Shown: positions 9,773 through 19,539, numbered from the stretch's first letter. The stretch: 64,000 nucleotides of DNA from Effrenium voratum (GCA_963377175.1 CAUJNA010003816.1:1028501-1092500), one strand, 5' to 3'. Program-made: numbers and translations. Notes: a model not told the origin generated them from the letters alone.

Positions 9773-9986
9773 ATGGGCCTTGCTACAAGTCCAACTCAGC
9801 CAGACAATGAGACCCCGGACAAACAAACCTGTCCGACCAATAAACAAGGGGCCGGTGCTCCTGTTGGTTTTCCTTTGATGCCACTTGAATATGGTAGCCT
9901 CAAGAAAGCAGCCTGTCTGCCACTGTCTGCAAACAAGCAGGGGCTAGTTCGAGTGGAAACTACTGAACAACTGCTGAGTGATTTTG
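9773..9986 (+). CDS. Candidate first exon of a plus-strand gene
   Basis: ATG at 9,773 begins MGLATSPTQPDNETPDKQTC and stays open through GLVRVETTEQLLSDF to 9,986, where a GTGTTC donor-like site follows. Joining to 10,016 removes 29 nt (GT...AG) and keeps the frame (phase 1: F, then split A). Reading through instead gives a stop at once. The N-terminus is Thr/Pro/Gln-rich with no clear signal peptide. No family recognised. Confidence 0.4.
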
Positions 9987-10015
9987 GTGTTCATTGGGGC
10001 TTCGTGGCTCGGTAG

Positions 10016-10190
10016 CACACCTGGCCGAAAGGACTTGCGAAATGAAATGTGGCCGCCTTTGGGATATAGATCGCGGTCAACATGTGACAGATTCCTCAAA
10101 CTCTATGCTTCCCGAGCGGCTCGGGCAAGTGCCCGTAAAGCTCCTCACGCGAGACTGGCTACCATTGGGCCTACCTCACACTGGAACCCT
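10016..10190 (+). CDS. Internal exon of plus-strand gene, unknown protein
   Basis: Acceptor CTCGGTAG at 10,008-10,015; open for 175 nt to a canonical donor GTAAGG at 10,191. The frame reads HLAERTCEMKCGRLWDIDRG, then QHVTDSSNSMLPERLGQVPV and KLLTRDWLPLGLPHTG. The composition is that of a globular protein. The strong donor and the phase match with the upstream frame make this one of the better plus-strand exons. A following exon probably starts at about 10,328. Confidence 0.55.
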
Positions 10191-10327
10191 GTAAGGCTGG
10201 GATGCGGCTCTCCTTTTCTTCTGAAAAACCGGGGGAGGAGGTTGGGGTGAGGGGGAACTCCCCTGTAACCTCTGGTAAAGAAAAGGGCAAAGAACTGCTG
10301 TTTCCCGGATGCTCGGAACGCCCACAG

Positions 10328-10614
10328 ATCCGGGTCGCTTCCTCCAAAGGCCCCCAGTTACGGCTGTGGATGGACGTCCGCGCCGGGCACTGGTTGGCAG
10401 GCTCTCAGCCAACATTCAAATCTGGGTCCATCCCCCCAGCAGATTTGTTTCATCCGTTGTTGGAAAACAGAGAGGGTTCGCTGTGAGCGGGGCGGGAGGA
10501 AGGCAAACTCTGCAGGGTTCCCTTGTTGTGTTGGCTGGCGTCCTGCCACGGATTACAGGTTGGGAAAGCCGTGACCGCCCCATGTCTGAGCCCGGAACCT
10601 GTCAAACTCCCTGA
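10328..10614 (+). CDS. Probable next exon, reading frame unresolved
   Basis: A pyrimidine-containing stretch ends in CCCACAG at 10,327. Downstream all three plus frames are open for more than 150 nt. The phase-2 exit of the previous exon would continue as SGSLPPKAPSYGCGWTSAPG; another frame gives FLQRPPVTAVDGRPRRALVG. The DNA is gene-like, but I cannot choose the frame. Confidence 0.3.
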
Positions 10615-10869
10615 GCGTTGCGGCTTAGAGGCGACCCTGCCATAGGTAAGGCCTGATTTGGGGAACAGGGTTCCTGGAAGGATGCAGCCAAACACCACGC
10701 GTTCAGGGATTCGGCTCGAACCCAGCTATCCTTTGAAGAACCCGACAAATGCGGGGGTCGAGGTGGCGGTCGGCGGTCGGAACACGGAACGACGACATCG
10801 ATCTCCACGGATTTCAACCTGTTCTACCGTCAGCACTTCAGCAAAAGACCAACAACTATGGTACTAAAC

Positions 10870-10972
10870 TGTCATTTGCTTAAGCACCCTGGAAAAAGGA
10901 TGTTTCTAGTAGTGATAGATTCCCCTCAAACCAACAGGGGAAAATGATCAAACATATACTCTTAAGCAAATG
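10870..10972. mobile_element. MITE family 3, copy d (best-preserved, with target duplication)
   Basis: TGTCATTTGCTTAAG at the left and CTTAAGCAAATG at the right (12-bp perfect inverted core). GTACTAAAC is repeated on both sides (10,861-10,869 and 10,973-10,981), a 9-bp target-site duplication as seen for Mutator-like elements. The left GTACTA lies directly behind an open frame (FNLFYRQHFSKRPTTM), so it could act as a splice donor. Confidence 0.75.
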
Positions 10973-10984
10973 GTACTAAACCTT

Positions 10985-11690
10985 CCTCCCCCCCCTCCCC
11001 GCCCATGGCAAAGGCCCAGGGCCCCATGGCTTTGAGGCCTTTGTCCTTGTTGAGGGTGCCCGATCTCAGCTTGGTTCAAAGGCAAACGCAAAGGGAAAAT
11101 GAAACCGTTTTGGGTTGGGACTCCCCGGCGTGTTGACAGGTTCGGCCACCATCTCCTGAGTTGACTTCTCCATTTGGAAAAGAGTGGACAAGCTCCAAGA
11201 TTCCCACAAAAACTGGGGACTGGTAGGGTAAATTCAGACAGTACTGGTAGTGGAAACCCCGGTAAACGGTTTACACCCCTTTGTTGTGTAGATACAGAAG
11301 GATGGATTTGTTAATCTGGGGCTCCCATTACCCTTTGCGGGCTGAAACGGAAACAAAAAGGAACAACGCCGGTTTGGGACGTTCCCATTTTGATATTTGG
11401 TTCAGACAAAGGAAAGACACTCTCCGAACGACCAAGCCACTGCAGGTGTGGGGTATCGACAAATACCCTCCTGTCCACCAGCGAGCATGGAACCTGACTG
11501 AGCAGTACTGAAAACGGTTGTTTCTTTAAAAGGGAGCCTCTGGCGGTTGCTTCAGAAACCCGTCCTGGCAATGGAGGTGTTCGCCAAAAGTGATGGAATC
11601 TCCACTAACATCAAAGGACACCTGCCAATCAGAATCAACGGGGGATTTACTTCCTGATTGGCCAAAAGAGTCCGAACTTTTTGTTCGCCA
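10985..11690. other. No gene seen
   Basis: Mixed DNA with C-rich patches. Open frames at 11,281-11,571 occur on both strands without codon bias or splice context. Confidence 0.35.
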
Positions 11691-11779
11691 CTAAAACGGT
11701 ATTTTCTTCTTTAAAGAAGACACCCCCCCCCAAAAAAAAAAACTCAAGAAGTGAGACCTGGAACCGACCTGGAACCGAC

Positions 11780-11885
11780 CCGTCCCCGTCTCCTGCATGT
11801 ACTCCGCTCCCCCCGGGCTCTCCGACAACGCCTGGCACGGCGCCATGGGCGGAGTCCCCGTGTAGTTCAGCGTGAGGTGGGCCAC
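11780..11885 (-). CDS. Internal exon, strongly biased codons, unknown protein
   Basis: Minus strand: the acceptor CGTTGAG (11,886-11,892) opens 35 codons plus 1 nt. The frame reads VAHLTLNYTGTPPMAPCQAL, then SESPGGAEYMQETGT. Nearly all third positions are G/C (CTC ACG CTG AAC TAC ACG), so coding origin is convincing. The donor is the weak part: GTCGGT occurs twice in a direct repeat of GGTTCCAGGTC, so the end may shift by about 12 nt. Function unknown. Confidence 0.5.
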
Positions 11886-12109
11886 CTCAACGCACCCGAA
11901 GCCCAAAGCGCTCGCATGGGGAAAATACGTAATTGAAACCCCCACAGAAGGCCTGCTTTTTCGGTTTGTCTGGCGGTGGATTGTTTTAAACACATGCAAA
12001 ATACAACCACCCACCGGGAAAAAACATGAAACAACAACAAAGAATCGAGTTTCACACTGGCCCGCCTTTTACAACCAACTCTTGCAAAGAAACGCTCGCC
12101 TCAAAACGC

Positions 12110-12260
12110 ACACGCAGATTCCCAAAACCCAGCTGAAGGCTCTGGATCAGGGCGCCTGGAAGAGGCGTCAAAAATCCTTCCCATCAGGGTCGTTTGGTTT
12201 TGGCGAAGCCCTGCGAAGTCACCAAACATCTTCAAAGACCTCGCGCCGGAGAGGATAAAC
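12110..12260. other. Gene-like segment, both strands open
   Basis: Plus: QLKALDQGAWKRRQKSFPSG then a stop at 12,258. Minus: SLKMFGDFAGLRQNQTTLMG and on. Both are natural. An AC microsatellite, CACACACACACATACACACA (about 12,300-12,320), follows. Confidence 0.3.
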
Positions 12261-12479
12261 AACAGCTGCTCCGAATGTTGAGCAAAACGGAGGCATTGAA
12301 CACACACACACATACACACAAGTACATAGGTGGTGTTTCTGATGGATTGTTTTAATTAAAGGGAAACCATAAGGAGACCACCCGTTTGCGGGGCCACCTT
12401 AAACACACTCCCACACACGCCCGAGGGGTTAAAATTGCTGTGTCTCTGCCCAGAATCTGTTGGGGCATTGAAATGGGAT

Positions 12480-12970
12480 CGGAATTTCTGAGATTAACCA
12501 AATTATATTTGGGCGCGGTTTCTGCGTAAATCAGAATTTAACCGGATATTGGTTGGCACCTGCGACTTTAATGAACCCAGCAGTGCCAGTGACCCTGCTA
12601 GAAAAGGGACTCGGGTTGACAATGGTTGGGAAACCAAACAGACGGAACTCAGCTAACTCGGGTCATGGAAGGAATTCCTGCTTACAATATGCAAAGAAAA
12701 ATATCATCACGTTATAATTGAACTCGTACTTGGACAAGTCTTAACTAATATGTGGGCAATATCCCAATTGACATCTAATTTCAATTCACAGTTCAAATTA
12801 TATTATATAATTGAAATCCTACTTGCAAGGAAAGTGCTGATTGAATCTAATTCAACTTAACTGAATTGAATCCTGATCGAAATCCCATTTACATGTGAAG
12901 CCTGGCAGCGTAACACTTGCAAACATATTGGAATGAAATTGAATGGAACCAGCATGTCAATGGGGTTTTA
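12480..12970. other. A/T-rich tract, no gene
   Basis: Distinctly A/T-rich with many TTGAATT/AATTCAA-type short palindromes and TATATTATATAATTG. Nothing coding seen. Composition differs sharply from the surroundings and may mark an old insertion or an AT-rich intron. Confidence 0.5.
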
Positions 12971-13165
12971 CAGTCTTTGTTCACTCTTTTTAAGGGGCTT
13001 GCAGATTAGCAGAAACAGCAAGCTTCTCTTGCCTTAGCTACTCTGGCTTGGCTTGAATGAGCAGCCGGGACCCAACTGCTCTATGATAGCTCTGGATGTT
13101 TGAAATGCACTGGTCAGATTTCACTGTTCTCAGACCCCTCTCGTCCAGCTCTCTTTAAAATTGAC

Positions 13166-13287
13166 TGGGTCCTCCAGTAGAGAGGTTAGAATGGGTAAGG
13201 GTACCAACTTTTTTTCTGTAGCCTGTTTTAGTAGGGAACCCTCCCCCACAAAAGGGTAAAAGGGCATTGCTGACTACTGGGGGACGA
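13166..13287. mobile_element. MITE family 1, copy a (degenerate ends)
   Basis: GGGTCCTCCAGTAGAGAGGTTAGAAT at the left (first bases), GTACC, TTTTTCTGTAG, AGTAGGGAACCCTCCC, AAAGGGCA and CTACTGGGGGAC at the right, in the order of the family. The terminal CTAG found in other copies is altered at both ends. Confidence 0.7.
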
Positions 13288-13367
13288 AGTTGAAGGAAAC
13301 CCAACGGAGAACCACCAGTGCTGTTGTTTTCCCCCGTTGTCCGGAAGGAAAACCCCCGCATGTCAAG

Positions 13368-13539
13368 TCAAGGGGCGCTGAAATGCGTCTTGTCAGAGCA
13401 CAGCGCCACTCGGTGCGGGTCCCGCTGCTTGGCGCCGTCGATCATGCACCGCACCTCCCCGCAGTTCGATGAACATCGGAAACACCAGCGGGCGCCCTTG
13501 AAAGGCTTCATCCAAAGACCAAACGGGCAGGTGCACGGT
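13368..13539 (-). CDS. Cysteine-rich C-terminal exon, possible zinc-binding module
   Basis: Minus strand: the acceptor AAAACGAG (13,540-13,547) opens 1 nt + 56 codons and a TGA at 13,368-13,370. The frame contains PCTCPFGLWMKPFKGARWCF, then RCSSNCGEVRCMIDGAKQRD and PHRVALCSDKTHFSAP. The cysteines run C-x-C, C-x2-C-x3-C-x4-C, then one more, with a late histidine. That spacing would suit a small zinc-binding fold, but no named family is assigned. Codon bias is strong and the minus strand is clear. Upstream exons not identified. Confidence 0.55.
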
Positions 13540-14111
13540 CTCGTTTTCTTTTTTTGGGGTACCCTTCTTGTATGCTTTTTGAAGAGAAGCCGAGAGAGGA
13601 AACCACCCAAGGATATTTGTTTGAGAAACCGCAAGCTGATTTACAAGATTCGGATTCTCCACAGCTGCTGGTGCAAGTGATTCTTATCCACATGTGCATT
13701 ACACTCACCCCCCTCCCACCCCAAAACAAATATGCTTCTTTTTTGAGTGGAGGACAAGGTTATTATTTAAATGACTTTTTTGCATCTTGTAAGCAGCCCG
13801 GAATAAGTGATCCCTTCTGTCGTTTTTCTTACGGGAAGCCCAAACGAAAAATTATCGACGGGTGAGGGGTCCTTTCATAGCGCTGTGGGGATACTCCAAA
13901 GGAACTGTTTGTTGGTCAAGTACACTCCTGTTTGACATGGAGAGGATGCCTCACTTGACGTCACTTGATTGATCTCGCTGATTTCGACGAATGCCGGATG
14001 TTTCTACCCACGAGAAGGTTCACTATGGAACACCCAAAGCAAAAACTGATAAAACAGTGTCACAGCTTCAGCAAAACGGGGGCTGTGCATAGCACTGGCA
14101 AAAAATGGACA

Positions 14112-14177
14112 AGCATCGATCGATCCTGCTCCAGCATCTTCCAAGTGGTCTGCAGCTCCGCCTCCGTCATCTTGGCC
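14112..14177 (-). CDS. Internal exon, coiled-coil-like helix
   Basis: Minus strand: the acceptor ATCTGAAG (AG at 14,178-14,179) opens 22 codons in phase 0, then a GTCCAT donor at 14,111. It reads AKMTEAELQTTWKMLEQDRS then ML. The heptad-like spacing suggests an amphipathic helix, and the codons (ACG GAG GCG GAG CTG CAG) are clearly coding. It may belong with the segments at 14,205-14,360 and 14,474-14,575 on the same strand. Confidence 0.5.
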
Positions 14178-14360
14178 TTCAGATCGCCCGATGTAGCGTT
14201 TTAGGGGAAGGACGGTAAGCCATCATCCACTTGGCTGCCTGGAGAAATTGGGGGCAATGAGGTGCCCGCCAACCTGCATGCAGCCCTTTCCTCAAACAGG
14301 ACAATGAGAAACTCTGGCATCACTTCTGCTTTTGTCGGCCCTTTTGTTTTCAACCTCAAC

Positions 14361-14473
14361 TAGGTCCTCCAGTAGAGAGGTTAGAATAACGGTACCCTTT
14401 TTTTTCTGTAGTCTATTTTGGTACGGGAACCCTCCCCCCAAAAAGGGGAGAGAAGGGCACTAGCTGGGACCTA
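14361..14473. mobile_element. MITE family 1, copy b
   Basis: TAGGTCCTCCAGTAGAGAGG at the left, GGTACCC and TTCTGTAGTCTATTTTGGTA inside, AGGGCACTAGCTGGGACCTA at the right. It is flanked by CTAG at both ends. On the minus strand it follows an open frame ending RSARWSFD: the TAG at the junction makes an in-frame stop, so a simple AG|GT splice at this boundary would truncate the protein. Confidence 0.8.
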
Positions 14474-14575
14474 GTCAAAGCTCCAGCGCGCGCTTCGGAA
14501 GTCCGGTGGACCCTCTGAGGGCTTCGCAGATTCGTTGGCCTCCGAAAAGGAGACCATGGCCTGCGGAGTTTTTTT
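14474..14575 (-). CDS. Exon-like frame ending at a MITE junction
   Basis: The minus frame MVSFSEANESAKPSEGPPDF then RSARWSFD runs to the MITE 1 boundary, where TAG terminates it. Beyond the MITE the same strand is open again (LRLKTKGPTKAEVMPEFLIV) in a frame that would connect only if the intron began at GACTAG (a GA donor). Either the MITE now provides the stop or an unusual donor is used. Confidence 0.4.
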
Positions 14576-14639
14576 TTCGCGACGTGTGGGGCCAGTTTGG
14601 GCGGGGCTCAATTTGTTTTGCCGGCGCCCCGAGTTGGAG

Positions 14640-14934
14640 GAAGAAGAAAAAAAACCGACGTGCAAAAAAAAAGCTGAGTGGGCAAATGGCGGAAAGAAGG
14701 GCTGCGCAGCTCGCAGAGCTGCCGTCAAACCTGGTGACCCTGGTGCCCCACAGGGATTCGACGGCTGAACCTCAGATGTGGTTGGGGCGGCGTGCTTGCC
14801 TTGCCGTTCTCCCTCAAGGCTGCCTTGGAGTCTTTGGCCCCCAAAAGGGCCCAACAATAAGCCCCTCCTTTGAAGGCGTGGTGATGCCTCAGCTTTGCAC
14901 TGGGTGCAAGATAGGTCTGAATAGAAATGGTCAA
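14640..14934. repeat. P block, first copy of a segmental duplication
   Basis: Near-identical to 29,640-29,997. It contains a plus-strand, clearly coding-like segment (QMAERRAAQLAELPSNLVTL, about 14,685-14,760). A minus-strand one (GAKDSKAALRENGKASTPPQ, about 14,765-14,905) is also open. The second copy has 67 bp more after GTGCCCC and an extra codon, so the first copy carries a deletion or the second an insertion. Confidence 0.8.
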
Positions 14935-15592
14935 AACTCCCCATCCCTTCTCATGGGTAACTCATTTTGGCAGCCACGACCAAAAACTTGGTTGACTTGA
15001 ATTCTATAGCAAGTAGGTTCATCACAAGCGTGGTTCAAAGGCGAGGCAAGTTGGCCGTTTCACAACCGTCAGCTCCATCCGCTGACTGTGGGAAAAGCAT
15101 TTCAGCCTCAGAAGCTAGCTGAGTCGTTCAACTACAGCGTATTAACATGATCTGTCGCACCTGTCCGTGTCTGGCACCGTCCCCTATGACGTACCTAGCT
15201 TTCATTGTGGCTCTGGGCACCGCCTGCGCGCATTTTTTGAGCGCTAGCGCGACTTCTCCAGCAGCGTAGTAAATATCGCCGGGTTGAGTGACACTGCTCC
15301 AGGAAACTCAGTTCTCCGAGACCAATTCTTCGATTGTTGCTCCGACTACATATCTAGCATCATGCATGGAAACACACACTCTTGGCTTGTGCTCACGCGG
15401 TGAAACTGCCACTGAGGCCAGGCAACTCCGTTGCCGAGGAAACGAAAGCCGATAGCACGACTCTTGCCCGAAAAGAAAAAAATGCGTGGGTCAAACACAC
15501 GCTGTGCTCACGGACAGGTGTGAAACCGCTTCTGGGTGCCAAGAAACATCCTGGCTCCCAAGCATGGCTCAGCACAGCCTCTTGGCTTGTGC

Positions 15593-17263
15593 TCATAAAT
15601 AATGCAAGAAAATGTTCAGCGTCAGTTCAATCAGGAAAGGCAAAAGCGGCAGCAAACTGGTCTCGCTGGTTTTCGCCAGTGCCAGCTCCATACCTGCCTC
15701 CAAAACTCCCACCACGATGCACTGGATTGGCGCCAAACAAATCGAGCAAAGCAGCTTGCTCCTGAAGAACGGGATGTTCCGCAACTTCCACAAGTGCCTC
15801 GAGAACGTCAGGGAGAAGACCATCACCAAGAATAAGTGCAACCAGTGTATGACCAGCCGCGCACACCACGCGGCATAGTCAAAACCGGACATTGGCAACG
15901 CAGGGCCGCGGCTGATGTCCCAAATCACAGTTGACAGCTCCGGCAAGTTGCTCACCAACACTAAGCTCGCCATGTACTTGAGGCCCAAATTGAGACGCAG
16001 TTGGCGAAGTATCTGAGGCCTCAACTCCTCCTGGATGCGCTTGTTGAAACTGTCCAGCGGGTCTCCTTGCATTTTTTGCACGGAATAGAGGTTGGCGAGC
16101 ATCTCATAGACCAGTTGACGGTCACAGATCATTTCTTCGCCGGAGTCTGGATGTTTGTGACTGTTGCTGCAACAGAAACATTCACAGGCTTGTATTTGAA
16201 AGCTTTCCAATTGCTGGGGTAGCTGGTCCAAGTCATCCATCAGGCCTAGACCATAGTAGTTCACAAGAGGTATTACCAGGGACACGCAGGGAGTATACAC
16301 TGCACACAAAAAGATGAGGTCTGAGTGGGAGTCGCCGGCAAGAGCCTCCCGCGCCAAGACGAAGCTGAAAATAATCACGTGCCACAGAGTCGACATCAAG
16401 AAAAGGATGGCAGCGACTGTGACGGGAAGAATTTCTAGCTGCTCCATTGGCCGATAATTCAGAAAGCATGCGACCTCATAGGCACACCACAAGCGGCCGA
16501 AGGTTCTCTTGGACCACAACATGAGAAGCCTGTTGGATCGACGGACGAAGGCTCCAAGGCCCAATATTCCCAGCTGTTTCAGCTCATCGTTCTCTTGATG
16601 GATGCAGAGCTTGTCCAGGAACACCATCCAAGGTGAGACAAAACAGCTCCTGATCCTCTGCCAGAAGAACAGGACGACCAGAAAAACCGGGTAGCAAGAA
16701 AAGGTCCAGAGCTCCCCTTGCAATATGGTCCCCAGTTGCGTCTTGGCCACACCAAGCGCGATGCTCCAGAGCAAGGATGCTATAGCCGCAGCGCGGGAGT
16801 TGAAGTAGAGCACAAGGGCCAATAGCTTCATCCAGCGTGACGTCGCCCAGTCGTGGCTCAGGAAGACGTCGATAGACAGAACAGCCCTGCCCAAGTTGAA
16901 CAAAGCGCCCCGTTCGGGTCCACAGCTCAATCCGGCCCAATGTTGGCAAAACCCACTTAGAGCCGCAGACAGTGGCGTACCCCGCAAGAGCTCGGGCTTC
17001 AATCTCAAACTCAGGCTCACATTGCTGGTCATGCTGGCGGTCTTGCCCACAGGGCTTGTGGAGCTTTCAGTTTCGGACAGCCATGAGATGCCAGCTTCTC
17101 TGCATTCGTCCCCATTGATCAGATCCGCGACATGCGGCAGGTCCCTGCCCATGACATCCCTCAGATCTGTCACACTCAGATCAATGTCCTCGTCCATGAC
17201 ATCCGACAAATCCGCCACATCCATTTCCTCGACATCCGTGAGATCTCTCACGTCTGTCGCCAT
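15593..17263 (-). CDS. Polytopic membrane protein of the SHDW/DKLCIHQ type
   Basis: An intronless 556-codon frame, the longest in the window. Residues 2-55 are acidic with repeated D-V-x-D-L-x-D motifs. VFLSHDW lies at about 132-138, one or two hydrophobic segments follow (about 145-205), then VFLDKLCIHQ (about 213-222) and FGRLWCAYEVACF (about 255-267). Further membrane segments lie near 275-302, 314-336, 428-440, 462-488, 503-527 and 534-556, with a cysteine cluster CECFCC at 359-364. SHDW...DK.CIHQ...RLWC.YE is the core of a TIR-like domain found in many dinoflagellate membrane proteins; role unknown. I chose this ATG because copy 2 shares it. An upstream GTGAGT suggests a leader intron. 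Confidence 0.85.
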   Translation of the reverse strand: MATDVRDLTDVEEMDVADLSDVMDEDIDLSVTDLRDVMGRDLPHVADLINGDECREAGISWLSETESSTSPVGKTASMTSNVSLSLRLKPELLRGTPLSAALSGFCQHWAGLSCGPERGALFNLGRAVLSIDVFLSHDWATSRWMKLLALVLYFNSRAAAIASLLWSIALGVAKTQLGTILQGELWTFSCYPVFLVVLFFWQRIRSCFVSPWMVFLDKLCIHQENDELKQLGILGLGAFVRRSNRLLMLWSKRTFGRLWCAYEVACFLNYRPMEQLEILPVTVAAILFLMSTLWHVIIFSFVLAREALAGDSHSDLIFLCAVYTPCVSLVIPLVNYYGLGLMDDLDQLPQQLESFQIQACECFCCSNSHKHPDSGEEMICDRQLVYEMLANLYSVQKMQGDPLDSFNKRIQEELRPQILRQLRLNLGLKYMASLVLVSNLPELSTVIWDISRGPALPMSGFDYAAWCARLVIHWLHLFLVMVFSLTFSRHLWKLRNIPFFRSKLLCSICLAPIQCIVVGVLEAGMELALAKTSETSLLPLLPFLIELTLNIFLHYL

Positions 17264-17430
17264 GGGCTCGCAGGATGTCGAAAACTTGCTGCGGAATGCT
17301 AATCCACAAACAACTCACCATGAATGTGCTCCGGGGTGTCCTGTGACTTTCTCTGAAGCCTTTTTCTGGCTTTGGCAGGGTTGCGGGAAACGACCACTTC
17401 TGCGACACAACAAAAACTTTCCAAAGACTA
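17264..17430 (-). promoter_or_regulatory. 5' leader of the membrane gene with a 30-nt GT...AG segment
   Basis: Reading minus, an open leader segment ends CATTCATG followed by GTGAGT; 30 nt later comes CCGCAG, 26 nt before the ATG. The duplicate gene has the same boundaries with a 33-nt spacer. If spliced it would be an extremely short leader intron. The exact transcript start and any spliced-leader addition site cannot be read from DNA. Confidence 0.35.
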
Positions 17431-17793
17431 ATCTTCTCAGGGGGAGATTCCCTTGTATCACAGAAGTGGGAACCAACCCCTTGAACCCACAACCCGCTTT
17501 GGCGCCTCCGCTTGTTCCTTCGGACCTGGAAAAGCGATTCGCTGTTGGGGACCCAAAAGCGCCCAACCCGCGGGAGCTGAGGCCCAAAAGGACTGCGGTC
17601 AAGCAACTGCCTGGAGTCTCAAACCACCCCAATTTTTTGGGGCAAAATGTAAAGAATGGCATTCTTTGTCGAAACACCTTTTCTTGAACAAAACACCTGT
17701 TTTTGGTTCTGTGCCAAGTAAAGCCCTGAAAGTCCATCAGCGGCTTTGTTTAACGGTGTTGTCACGATAAGCGGTGTTCTTTGGGGCGTTGCT

Positions 17794-19356
17794 GTTCACT
17801 GTGCAGGGCTTGCTTGAAAGATGCATGTGCCAATTCAAGCAGCGGCGCGGACCTTGCTATCACCCAACGTAAAACCTCCTGGTTCAGCTCAGCTGCTCAA
17901 TGCCTTTGATGTTGGCATGAAATAAATCATCAAACATAATTTGACCTTGGCCCAAACAGCTTGAATGCCAACGCAACACAAGGGAAAACACAAGCTGCGT
18001 TATTAGCCTTGCGTTTATGTGTGAGACAAACATTTGTGAGTTGCACAAGTTGAGAAGGCTGCCCCGTTGCGTGCTGCTTAGCATTGGAGCCGATCACTGA
18101 GTCGCAAAGCATCCAAGTCAGGTGTTTCCTTTGGAAGCGAGCAGGTGGCTTGGTGCCCCACAACTCAAACTGATGTTTAGGAGAGCGCTGCGACAATGCA
18201 AAGAACCAACATCACTTAAACAGGAGTTAGACATTTCGAGTTGTTTCTTCTAGTGTGTGCGGTGTGCTTTGCGCGGCACACATCAAAAACGGTTTTTCAT
18301 GGCAAAACCCGGTCTTCTAATGGCTTGAAACAGTGTGTCATGCGCAGTTCACCGCATGTTCATGTAATGTCACTCTGCTTTCACGACTGTAGAGTCCAAG
18401 AAGGTACAATTTCAATGAACAAATATTCTCACAACAAATTGAGAAGGATAGCTTTCGCAGATTTTGTAGCAGCGCGATGGGAGTGATTCCGCATTTGTCC
18501 ACAGTTCTGTGCCCTTGGGCCATGTGCCCAATGGTGCTTCAATCTACAAACAACACAAGAAACATCTTAATTAAGCATGATATACAATACTTTGCAAATT
18601 CGGGTATGTTCAGTTTTCACCATGCCTCCTAGATGATCAAGTTCACATGTTGCTTAAACTGTGGTTCTCTGGCTACTGCGACTCAGCGCAACATGTACCA
18701 GTTGCCCTTAAAGTTGATGCCGTGAAGCAAGCATATTGCTTTTAAGCTTTGCTCACAGCGCTAAACTTCCCCAAGACCCTCCCAAAGGGTCCAGTATCTA
18801 GATGATGACAGGCAAGCTTGCAAGGCATGCTACAGCATTCTGCGAACAATTGCCGTCACTAGCAATTGAATGGTCGTTCCGTAACGTCCACCTAGGATTA
18901 AACATTGCACCTGGAATAAAGACAAACGGGTGGCCCCCCCAAAAAAACACCTGGAATAAAGACAAGCACCCGCCACCCCCGCCCAAATTTTCTGCACGAA
19001 AAGTATAAGGAACATGACAAAATGGAACAAACAGAGAAAGAAGAGGAGAGGTAGCCAAGCCAACACCTGGTCCTTAGATCTTTGGTACCTTGTTCTTCAG
19101 CTGCCCAAAATCAAACTGTCCAGCTGCCCAAGAAGTCATGGTTTCTTACATGTCTCTTGTTTAAAAGCTGCCCGCAATCAATCCTGCAAAGGGGGGTGGG
19201 TAGTACTTCAGGCCCCCCTTGAGCCCAAGACTTTATTTCAGGGGCCCCTACAATAAAGTCTTGTTGTCTGACCCCTGCAAATATACAACTAGCCCAGTGT
19301 AACTACCTATGAAGCTTCGGGCTTTGTTGTTGGATTTGGGCCTGCTTCCCAAAATC
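17794..19356. repeat. Arm A of a giant inverted repeat (left)
   Basis: Reverse-complementary to 27,505-29,030 over about 1.55 kb with modest divergence. It starts GTTCACTGTGCAGGGC and ends near CTGCTTCCCAAAA. Short open frames inside (e.g. 17,884-18,084) occur unchanged in the other arm but have no codon bias. The phrase CCTGGAATAAAGACAA occurs twice at about 18,910-18,965. No transposase frame recognised. Confidence 0.9.
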
Positions 19357-19358
19357 AA

Positions 19359-19505
19359 GAATGTCCAGCTTCCCCAAGCTCTTGTTTTCTTGCATGTCTC
19401 CTGTGTAAAAGCTGCCTACAACCAAACCCACAAACAACCTAGTACTTCAGAAACTTCACCCCCAATTTGACATTAGTTCAACGGCCTCTGAAATAAAGTC
19501 TTGTT
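19359..19505. repeat. Segment B of the inverted repeat (left arm)
   Basis: Continues arm A inward; reverse-complementary to 25,423-25,561. In the right arm, A' and B' are separated by a 1.94-kb satellite cluster, so this left side shows the uninterrupted order A-B. Confidence 0.85.
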
Positions 19506-19539
19506 GCCTGCCAGCGGCTGCCCGCGTCCAAAAAAAGTA

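Larger units (their letters stand above)
14934..17460. repeat. Segmental duplication block G, copy 1
   Basis: Direct repeat of 33,683-36,257 with only scattered substitutions and small indels. Contains the intact membrane gene on the minus strand plus 3' flank (14,934-15,592) and 5' flank. In copy 2 the P and G blocks are separated by a retroelement; here they are contiguous, which gives the pre-insertion state. Confidence 0.9.
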
